A stretch of DNA of 12,901 nucleotides from an uncultured Clostridia bacterium (GTDB taxonomy: Bacteria; Bacillota; Clostridia; Oscillospirales; Ruminococcaceae), in contig CANQOJ010000047.1 of NCBI GenBank assembly GCA_947625455.1, positions 1 to 12,901 of the forward strand, given 5' to 3'. Below are positions 5,215-10,157 of the stretch, in pieces. Made by a program: the position numbers and the translations under genes. Position 1 is the first letter of the stretch; the number at the start of each line of letters is the position of its first letter. Below the pieces are notes generated by a model. That model ran no database searches and was not told the origin of the DNA. It saw nothing but the letters and a program-made list of their open reading frames with translations.

Positions 5215-6348
5215 ATGAAAAAAATTATTTCGGCGGCAGTTTTTGTGGCTTTGATGTCAAGCCTTTGCGGGTGCAGTGAGCAAACTGCCGGCGGTTTTAA
5301 TGATGACGAAAGTTCGGGCAGTATTGAGAGTTCTGGTCAAATTGCAAGCACAACAAGTTCTAGCAGTGCTCAAAGCACCATAAGTTCTAGCAGTGCCGAA
5401 AGTTCAAGTCAAGTTGCAAGCTCACAAAGTTCAAGCAGTGTTATCAGTACTGCAAGTTCAAGCAGTACTGAAAGCTCAAAAAGTTCGAGCAAAGTTGCAA
5501 GTTCAGCTCCCATATCAAAAACATCAAGCAGTACAAGTAAACCAAACGTTGATTATATAACGCCGGGCGAAGATTTTGACGGCATAACCGTATCAAACGG
5601 CAAAGCTGTCGGGATAAACGAAAACGCCGCCTGCAATGAAATAATAATCGAAAAAGGCGGTGTTTTAACCGTTAACGGCAAAATTGAACTGCTCGGAGAT
5701 TTGTATGTTGAGGGGAAGCTTGAAGTCAGCGAAAACGCCGAGATTTACGGCGACGGCGTTATTCATGTCGTTAATTCATTTGACGATATTGACTGCAAAG
5801 GCACTGTAACCGCTAAAATTGACGCACCCGAACCCGTTGAAATAGACGGCGTTACATATGTAGGCGGCATTCTGCTTGTGAACAAGGAGTATTCATTACC
5901 GAAAACCTACGGCAGCGGTTTAAGCGATAAAGTCACAGAAGCAGTCAGGGAAATGCGCAAAGATTCGGGATTTTCAATGCAGATAATCTCCGGTTACCGC
6001 AGTTACGCAACTCAACAAGCCACATTTGCAAACTGGTGTGCAAGATACGGCGAAGCAACCGCCCGCACGCTTTCCGCCGAGCCGGGACACAGCGAGCATC
6101 AGACAGGACTTGCCGCGGATATAACGTCAATTTACACGGTCTACGCCGATACCGAAGAGGGGAAGTGGCTAGCCGAAAATTGTTACAAATACGGCTGTAT
6201 AATCCGTTACCCAAAGGGAAAAACCGACATAACGGGCTACATCTATGAACCTTGGCATATCAGATATCTGGGCAAAAGCACGGCGAAACTTGTTCATGAC
6301 AGCGGCTTATGTTTAGAGGAGTTTTTGCAGCTAGATGCTAGAGAATAA
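5215..6348 (+). CDS. Lipoprotein D-alanyl-D-alanine carboxypeptidase, VanY type (copy 2, Ser-rich linker)
   Basis: A 377-residue paralogue of the preceding gene, with the same signal peptide (ending LCGC, Cys20) and the same beta-solenoid-like segment (about 140-200). The catalytic domain is also the same: SGYRSY (259-264), zinc ligands His295, Asp302 and His348, and catalytic Glu345. The main difference is a Ser-rich stretch of about 77 residues (33-109) after the lipid anchor, which would hold the enzyme away from the membrane, perhaps to span the wall. I start at ATG 5215, because the AAAGAGGA ribosome site (5197-5204) fits it and the lipoprotein signal begins there; an upstream in-frame GTG at 5173 would spoil the signal. 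The last codons (LDARE and stop) lie inside a CTAG heptad repeat and differ from copy 1, so the repeat seems to have replaced the original 3' end. Confidence 0.9.
   Translation: MKKIISAAVFVALMSSLCGCSEQTAGGFNDDESSGSIESSGQIASTTSSSSAQSTISSSSAESSSQVASSQSSSSVISTASSSSTESSKSSSKVASSAPISKTSSSTSKPNVDYITPGEDFDGITVSNGKAVGINENAACNEIIIEKGGVLTVNGKIELLGDLYVEGKLEVSENAEIYGDGVIHVVNSFDDIDCKGTVTAKIDAPEPVEIDGVTYVGGILLVNKEYSLPKTYGSGLSDKVTEAVREMRKDSGFSMQIISGYRSYATQQATFANWCARYGEATARTLSAEPGHSEHQTGLAADITSIYTVYADTEEGKWLAENCYKYGCIIRYPKGKTDITGYIYEPWHIRYLGKSTAKLVHDSGLCLEEFLQLDARE
5311..5541 (+). repeat. Degenerate coding repeat for the Ser-rich linker of VanY copy 2
   Basis: Recurring AGTTCNAGCAGT-like units encode SSSS-x-x-S runs (SSSSAQS, SSSSAES, SSSSVIS, SSSSTES). 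Such tracts expand and shrink by slippage or recombination, which would explain why copy 1 has only a short linker. Confidence 0.75.
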
Positions 6349-6368
6349 GATGCTAGAGGCTAGAGTTG
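6329..6368. repeat. CTAG heptad array overlapping the vanY2 stop codon
   Basis: CTAG occurs at 6331, 6338, 6353 and 6360, giving two heptads, an AATAAGATG interruption and two more heptads, the family's usual bipartite form. The first part encodes the last five VanY2 residues and supplies its TAA. No inverted partner is seen nearby. Confidence 0.8.
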
Positions 6369-6376
6369 GAATTATA

Positions 6377-6408
6377 AGAGCGTAAACCTATCTGGGGGTT
6401 TACGCTCT
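6377..6408. terminator. Terminator-like hairpin between vanY2 and mtaB (repeat element copy 3)
   Basis: A perfect 12-bp stem (6377-6388 with 6397-6408), the same AGAGCGTAAACC arm as in copies 1 and 2. The conserved flank (TTTCAAAACAATCTA) lies on the right, so relative to copies 1 and 2 the element is inverted. The flanking T runs are weak on both strands, but its place between convergent genes suits a bidirectional terminator. A second small hairpin, TATCCGC-GCCA-GCGGATA, lies at 6433-6450. Confidence 0.65.
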
Positions 6409-6455
6409 ACTAATTTCAAAACAATCTAATAATATCCGCGCCAGCGGATACCATA

Positions 6456-6521
6456 ACTGACTACTGTCCACTGTACATTGTATACTGCAACTGACTACTG
6501 TCCACTGTCCACTGTATACTG
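6456..6521. repeat. Heptad repeat array, CAGTNNN family (10 units, inverted orientation)
   Basis: ACTG (reverse of CAGT) occurs at 6456, 6463, 6470, 6484, 6490, 6497, 6504, 6511 and 6518, with ATTG at 6477. All steps are 7 bp except a single 6-bp step (6484 to 6490). The array ends 14 bp before the 3' end of mtaB and matches the array at 329-361 in reverse complement. Confidence 0.85.
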
Positions 6522-6535
6522 GCGAGCAACTGCCC

Positions 6536-7813
6536 TCATAATTTTATACCTACGCAATATTTATCTCTGGCACCTGTAATTCTAATCCTCGCTATGGTAT
6601 GCCTGGGCAGTTGCTCGCCCATCAGCCTTACGGGAACATATCTTTCGGTAAAGCCCTGGCTGTATGACTGCGATTTTGGTTTTTCAATAAGCACGGTCTG
6701 GATTGTGCCGATTTGCTTTTTGAAAAACGCCTGTTCAATTTTCTCGCTTTCGGCAATCAAAAGCTTTGTGCGCTCGGTTATTATCCGCGGGTGAAGCTGG
6801 GGCATTTCCGCGGCAACCGTGCCTTTTCTGAGCGAATAGGGGAAAGCATGTATTTTCGCAAATCCCATTTCTTTGGCAAATGTCAGCGTCTGCTGAAAAT
6901 CCTCGTCGGTTTCCATGGGAAATCCCGCTATGATGTCGGTGGTTATAGCGCAGTCGGGGAATGCTTCGCGCAGTTTTTCAACAACGTGCGCAAATTGCTC
7001 TGTCGTATACTTGCGGTTCATTTTCTTTAAGACATTGTCGCTGCCCGACTGAAGTGAAAGATGAAAATGCGGGCAAAGCGCGGGGATTGCCTTAAAGCGC
7101 TCTATTATGCCGTCTGACAGCATTTCGGGTTCAAGAGAGCTTAACCTAAGTCTAAAAACTCCGCTTTTTGCTGTTGCTTCAACCGCGTCAGCAAGCGTCA
7201 ATCCGTATTCCTGCCCGTAACAGCCGAGGTTTATTCCCGTTAAAACTATTTCCTTATGCCCGTTGTTCACACATTCCAAAGCCTGCTTTTCTATTTCTCT
7301 GACAGGCAAAGACCTCACTCTGCCCCTTGCCGTAGGTATAATGCAGTATGAACAAAACCTGTCGCACCCGTCCTCTATCTTGATAAAAGCGCGGGTGCGG
7401 TTTTCGTCGGGTATAGCGGAATTGCTGTCATATTCGCGCGAAAGCTGTTCAATTTTAACGATTTTCGTCCTGTTCTTCAAAAATTCCCCTATCATATCGG
7501 GAATTTTGCTCTTATGCGAGTTGCCTGTGACAATATCAGCCGTTGTTTCAAGCGCTGCCCTTTCGGGAAAACTCTGCGGAAAACAACCGCACAATACGAC
7601 AATTGACTCCTTGTTTTTCTTTTTAATGCCGTCAATAATATGCCGTGCCTTTTCAACGCTTGTACCTGTCACCGCACAGCTGTTTATGATATGAATATCC
7701 GCAGTATCATTATTTTCGGCAATTTCAAACCCGCTGTTTATCATCAGCTTTTCAATCGCCGCACTCTCGCAGGAATTGACTTTACAGCCAAGAGTTGTAA
7801 TTTCAAATGTCAT
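6536..7813 (-). CDS. mtaB: tRNA t6A37 methylthiotransferase, MtaB type
   Basis: A 425-residue radical-SAM methylthiotransferase that adds a methylthio group to N6-threonylcarbamoyladenosine at position 37 of ANN-decoding tRNAs. The N-terminal MTTase domain has its three cluster cysteines at 10 (TLGCKVN), 46 (NSCAVT) and 77 (GCFPQ). The radical-SAM motif is GCDRFCSYCIIP with Cys150, 154 and 157, followed by RGRVRS, the segment LTGINLGCYG and LRLSSLEPE. LHLSLQSGS and the FPYSLRKGT segment complete the core, and the C-terminal 65 or so residues match a TRAM-like tail. TLGCKVN at the N-terminus and the RGRVRS pattern point to MtaB rather than MiaB or RimO. The ATG has a GGGAGGA ribosome site (minus strand, complement of 7821-7827). 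The gene stands alone, convergent with vanY2. Confidence 0.93.
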   Translation of the reverse strand: MTFEITTLGCKVNSCESAAIEKLMINSGFEIAENNDTADIHIINSCAVTGTSVEKARHIIDGIKKKNKESIVVLCGCFPQSFPERAALETTADIVTGNSHKSKIPDMIGEFLKNRTKIVKIEQLSREYDSNSAIPDENRTRAFIKIEDGCDRFCSYCIIPTARGRVRSLPVREIEKQALECVNNGHKEIVLTGINLGCYGQEYGLTLADAVEATAKSGVFRLRLSSLEPEMLSDGIIERFKAIPALCPHFHLSLQSGSDNVLKKMNRKYTTEQFAHVVEKLREAFPDCAITTDIIAGFPMETDEDFQQTLTFAKEMGFAKIHAFPYSLRKGTVAAEMPQLHPRIITERTKLLIAESEKIEQAFFKKQIGTIQTVLIEKPKSQSYSQGFTERYVPVRLMGEQLPRHTIARIRITGARDKYCVGIKL

Positions 7814-7827
7814 TTTTCTATCCTCCC

Positions 7828-7976
7828 AGAGATTAGAATTTAAGAAGTTAGAAGCCAGAGTTTATAATAAACGAGTGTTTGCAACCGGTTACTTACGCCA
7901 TTATAATTTCAAAACAATCTAAATCCAAACCTTAGATCTAACATCTAGCCTCTTAGCCTCTAGCATCTAGTTGCGC
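7828..7976. repeat. Pair of CTAG heptad arrays upstream of mtaB
   Basis: Two arrays face each other. The left one (about 7828-7864) is degenerate, with TTAG variants (GATTAGAA..TTAAGAAGTTAGAAGCCAGAG). The right one (7935-7976) is well kept, with CTAG at 7945, 7959 and 7967. Between them lie a degraded fourth copy of the terminator-like element's flank (TTATAATTTCAAAACAATCT, 7901-7920) and the mtaB promoter candidate. The rest of this gap between the divergent genes (7977-8045) is AT-rich with nothing recognisable. Confidence 0.65.
7900..7928 (-). promoter_or_regulatory. Promoter candidate for mtaB
   Basis: On the minus strand: TTGGAT (complement of 7923-7928), a 17-bp spacer and a perfect TATAAT (complement of 7900-7905), about 87 nt before the ATG. 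It falls inside the degraded copy of the terminator-like repeat, so the -10 box may be a by-product of that repeat. Confidence 0.4.
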
Positions 7977-8045
7977 ATTTTTACCAAATTATCCGCCCGT
8001 CTTTATTATATTATACTTTAAACCTACAAAATTTTCAATAAGGTA

Positions 8046-8074
8046 TTGACATTTTTTTAAAAACTTGATAATAT
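8046..8074 (+). promoter_or_regulatory. Sigma-70-type promoter of the HPr-like gene pair
   Basis: A perfect TTGACA (8046-8051), a 17-bp spacer and TAATAT (8069-8074), giving a start near 8081 and a leader of about 90 nt. The leader holds a 6-bp hairpin (CAGGCT 8099-8104 with AGCCTG 8113-8118) that matches no riboswitch I know. Confidence 0.7.
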
Positions 8075-8170
8075 TGTGTTTGTAAACAAAATACAATACA
8101 GGCTGTCGATAAAGCCTGAGGTTGGACTTTTTATACAGTCTGATACAATAACAATGAAAGGAAGATACAA

Positions 8171-8404
8171 ATGAAAGAGTACAAAGTATTGCTTTCGTCA
8201 ATAGGTGATGTAAAGGAGTTTGTGGCGATAACAAACGCCTGCCCGTTCGAGATTGACGTTTGTTCGGGGAGATATGCTGTTGACGCTAAAAGCATAATGG
8301 GCATATTCAGCCTTGATTTGGAGAAAACGCTGACTGTTACCGTTCATGGCAACGACAAGCAGTGCGAGGATTTTGCCGATGAAGCAAAGAAATTTATGGT
8401 TTGA
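8171..8404 (+). CDS. HPr-like protein without the phospho-accepting histidine (copy 1)
   Basis: A 77-residue single-domain protein with the HPr fold. The best-preserved block is VDAKSIMGIFSLDL, which contains the regulatory serine (Ser41 here, Ser46 of HPr) that HPr kinase phosphorylates. The active-site segment that should read like IHARPAT is IGDVKEF, so the catalytic His15 is absent and the protein cannot pass phosphate along the sugar PTS. It recalls Bacillus Crh, which also lacks His15 and acts through its serine as a cofactor of CcpA; that role here is an inference. AAAGGA (8157-8162) lies 8 nt from the ATG. A paralogue follows 14 nt downstream and shares the GRYA(V/I)DAKSIMGIFSLDL block, so this is a tandem duplication that has since diverged. 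Confidence 0.82.
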   Translation: MKEYKVLLSSIGDVKEFVAITNACPFEIDVCSGRYAVDAKSIMGIFSLDLEKTLTVTVHGNDKQCEDFADEAKKFMV

Positions 8405-8418
8405 ATGGAGATTAAGTT

Positions 8419-8649
8419 ATGACAATTAAAAAAATTCGTATCGACACTATTTCAAGCGTCAAGAAGTTCTGTTCTATCGTTATAGGCTGTTCTTATGATG
8501 TGGACATTGTAAGCGGAAGATATGCGATTGACGCCAAGAGCATTATGGGCATTTTCAGCCTTGACCTTTCTCATGACCTGGAACTCAGAATACACAGCGA
8601 CAACTGCGGAGAGTTTCTTGACGAGATAAAAGAGTTTATTGTTGAGTAA
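8419..8649 (+). CDS. HPr-like protein without the phospho-accepting histidine (copy 2)
   Basis: A 76-residue HPr-fold protein, second of the pair. It keeps GRYAIDAKSIMGIFSLDL with Ser41 in the regulatory position, while the active-site loop reads ISSVKKF, again with no histidine. Both copies have a cysteine at residue 24, where HPr usually has a variable helix position. TGGAG (8406-8410) sits 8 nt from the ATG, in the short gap after copy 1, so the two are almost surely co-transcribed. A hairpin terminator follows the stop by 21 nt. A function in sensing or regulation, rather than phosphate relay, is inferred from the missing histidine. Confidence 0.82.
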   Translation: MTIKKIRIDTISSVKKFCSIVIGCSYDVDIVSGRYAIDAKSIMGIFSLDLSHDLELRIHSDNCGEFLDEIKEFIVE

Positions 8650-8670
8650 ATCAAGATTATAGGCAAACTT

Positions 8671-8700
8671 AAATCGGGGCGAAAAACGCTCCGATTTTAC
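8671..8700 (+). terminator. Terminator of the HPr-like gene pair
   Basis: An 11-bp stem (8671-8681 with 8687-8697, one G-U pair) around an AAAAA loop. The T run is short (TTTT at the stem's 3' side), so efficiency is uncertain. Confidence 0.7.
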
Positions 8701-8796
8701 ATTATATGGTAAATTTCACAACTTCCATTTTCTGGGGGGTGCAACTAGAAGCTAGAGAGTAAGAAGCTAGAAGCTAGAAAGAACTTCCAAATTATA

Positions 8797-8889
8797 GGGG
8801 GGTGCAAAAGGTGCAAAATTTATGTAAACTTTTCTAGGAAAAATTAACCTGAAATACTTTACATATTTTTTGCACCTTTTGCACCCCCC
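8797..8889. repeat. Hairpin A with the 65-nt repeated core
   Basis: A perfect 22-bp stem (8797-8818 with 8868-8889), a 2x2 internal loop and a further 8-bp stem (TATGTAAA 8821-8828 with TTTACATA 8858-8865). The core 8811-8875 recurs at 8960-9024 with one base difference. The outer stem (GGGGGGTGCAAAAGG) is unrelated to that of hairpin B. Confidence 0.88.
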
Positions 8890-8949
8890 TTCAGAATTTG
8901 GAAAAAATTTTCAGTCTTTTGCAGTTGCAAAACTTCCAAGAAATCCCAA

Positions 8950-9034
8950 TGTGCATTCTGTGCAAATTTTATGTAAACTTTTCTAGGAAAAATTAACCTG
9001 AAATACTTTACATATTTTTTGCACAGAATGCACA
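8950..9034. repeat. Hairpin B with the same 65-nt core
   Basis: A perfect 17-bp stem (8950-8966 with 9018-9034) enclosing the same core as hairpin A, exactly 149 bp further on. Its outer stem reads TGTGCATTCTG, so the arms changed in step on both sides. Confidence 0.88.
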
Positions 9035-9114
9035 GCCCAGAATTTGGAAGTTATTTCTAGCATCTAGCTTCTTACTCTCTAGCCTCTAGTTGCACACCCC
9101 AGAATTTGGAAGTT

Positions 9115-9203
9115 CTTTCTAGCCTCTAGCCTCTTACAGCGTTATGCGCAAGCGTTATGCGCATAGCGCATAACGCGTGCATAATGCGTCTAGCCTCTAG
9201 TTG
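9115..9203. repeat. Partial CTAG arrays and a GC-rich palindrome at the 3' end of the membrane-protein gene
   Basis: A partial CTAG array (about 9117-9136) and a two-unit array (9188-9203) flank a patch unlike its surroundings. The patch holds a perfect 11-bp stem, GCGTTATGCGC (9152-9162) with GCGCATAACGC (9166-9176), a direct copy of AGCGTTATGCGCA starting at 9139, and a variant GCATAATGCG. The second array supplies the stop codon of the minus-strand gene. The hairpin may act as its terminator, but no T run follows on that strand. Confidence 0.7.
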
Positions 9204-9859
9204 ACCAAATTCACCACCGCAATTCCCTCATACACCGCCGCAACCGCAACTGCAATCAACGCTATTAAAAACTTTCCCAGATATTCAAAAACCGTCATTC
9301 CTCTTGAAAACGCGCGGTTTCCTGCCGCAAGACCTAAGAGCCTGCGGGAGAAAAGCGCGGAGTTTGCGCCAAACAATATGACCGCAATCAGCGTTACAAT
9401 TTCCGACGGCAGGAACACGGGGTTTTTCAAAACGCCCAGGAAAAATCCCGTGCCCAATCCCGTTACAACTGGAACAGCCCATGAAATAAAATCCCCGAAA
9501 GCGAAAAATCCGAGCAGAAATTCCGCAGCCACCATTATTGCGCCGAAAATCAGTCTGCTGACGAATATGTTCAGAAAATCGCCCGTTGTTCTCTCCATAA
9601 CCGCTGAAACCGCCGCCGCGTCGGCTTTCCCGTTAAACGCCAGGATAACGCCCGCCGATATGCCGAATATTGCGGTCACGGTCATAATCGCCCTGGCTGA
9701 ACCCTTTGTCGGCGCAATTGAACGCTCGTGCGTGTTCTCCTCGGCATTTGAAGTCAGCGTTTCGGTTTGTTCATTTTCACCGCTTTGTTCGTTGTTATCC
9801 TCGTTGTTTTCCGAAAGAAACAGCTTGTCCTGATTTGTAAGGTCAATTACATTTTCCAT
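9197..9859 (-). CDS. Multi-spanning membrane protein of unknown function, SpoIIM-like layout
   Basis: A 220-residue protein with an acidic, Glu/Asn-rich cytoplasmic N-terminus (1-50) and about five membrane segments near 57-76, 99-120, 124-145, 152-170 and 193-212. The segment LLGFFAFGDFISWAVPVVTGLGTGFFLG resembles the G-x-P-x(n)-KG-x-G-x-G core of SpoIIM-like sporulation membrane proteins, but the match is loose and I would not name it. The start ATG 9859 has GGGGGAG 9 nt upstream on the minus strand; the upstream TTG at 9868 abuts that site and is unlikely. The TAG stop falls within a CTAG heptad repeat, so the natural 3' end may have been altered. It runs in the same direction as the synthetase-like gene at 10158, but nearly 300 bp and a long inverted repeat separate them, so it is probably a separate unit. 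Confidence 0.75.
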   Translation of the reverse strand: MENVIDLTNQDKLFLSENNEDNNEQSGENEQTETLTSNAEENTHERSIAPTKGSARAIMTVTAIFGISAGVILAFNGKADAAAVSAVMERTTGDFLNIFVSRLIFGAIMVAAEFLLGFFAFGDFISWAVPVVTGLGTGFFLGVLKNPVFLPSEIVTLIAVILFGANSALFSRRLLGLAAGNRAFSRGMTVFEYLGKFLIALIAVAVAAVYEGIAVVNLVN

Positions 9860-9914
9860 TATTTTCAACTCCCCCTTTGTACAATATATTCATTAAAAGG
9901 GGAAATAATGCAAC

Positions 9915-10031
9915 TAGAGGCTAGACATTTTAGAAGTTAGAGGCTAGAGTTGAAGTCAAAACAAGTTTACCTTTTCAAACCTCGTTTTGACTTCAACTCT
10001 AGCTTCTAACCTCTTAAAAATCTAGCCTCTA
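9915..10031. repeat. Inverted-repeat element with paired CTAG arrays and a 20-bp perfect inner stem
   Basis: The arms 9915-9962 and 9984-10031 are inverted copies. The inner 20 bp (9943-9962 with 9984-10003) match perfectly and extend beyond the heptads into the unique sequence GAAGTCAAAAC. The loop is 21 nt. Outer parts carry the usual bipartite heptad arrangement with a few mismatches. Confidence 0.85.
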
Positions 10032-10157
10032 TTAGCGCCGACGTTGTTTTAAATCAAACGTTGCTTTTCTTTTATGCGCCAAAGAACCCCACCGCCACCA
10101 GCCATAATAGAAAGTTTTTGAAAAGGGTTCAAGGGGAAAACCACCTCTTGGCGTACT
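10032..10157. other. Intergenic stretch without recognised features
   Basis: This lies downstream of the synthetase-like gene on the minus strand. Around 10041-10065 there is an imperfect repeat of ACGTTG/AAACGTTG, and 10080-10140 is C/A-rich then G/A-rich. I see no convincing terminator, gene or promoter. Confidence 0.4.

Larger units (their letters stand above)
8720..9114. repeat. Large nested inverted-repeat element between convergent genes
   Basis: The 74-nt arms 8720-8793 and 9041-9114 are reverse complements at 68 of 74 positions by my count, with no gaps. Each arm contains, from the outside in, AACTTCCA, a run of G/C bases, TGCAA, a full CTAG heptad array and AACTTCCAAATT. Inside lie two strong hairpins (8797-8889 and 8950-9034) separated by a smaller one (TTTTGCA 8917-8923 with TGCAAAA 8926-8932). 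No reading frame of note crosses it. It could be a mobile palindromic element, a structured RNA or a two-way terminator region; the sequence alone does not decide. Confidence 0.88.

Noticed and set aside
4163..6348. A vancomycin resistance cluster
   Set aside because: Only VanY-type enzymes are present; no vanA/B-type ligase, vanH, vanX, or vanR/vanS lies nearby.
8081..8170. Riboswitch in the leader of the HPr-like genes
   Set aside because: Only a 6-bp and a 4-bp hairpin are visible, and no known aptamer pattern is recognised.
8720..9114. CRISPR array, integron attC site or retron
   Set aside because: There are no regularly spaced identical repeats with spacers, no attC-like core sites next to an integrase, and no reverse transcriptase gene in the window.
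9201..9833. A 210-residue open frame on the plus strand opposite the membrane-protein gene
   Set aside because: It mirrors the minus-strand gene, which has a ribosome site, plausible membrane segments and normal codon use; the plus-strand product has no recognisable motif.
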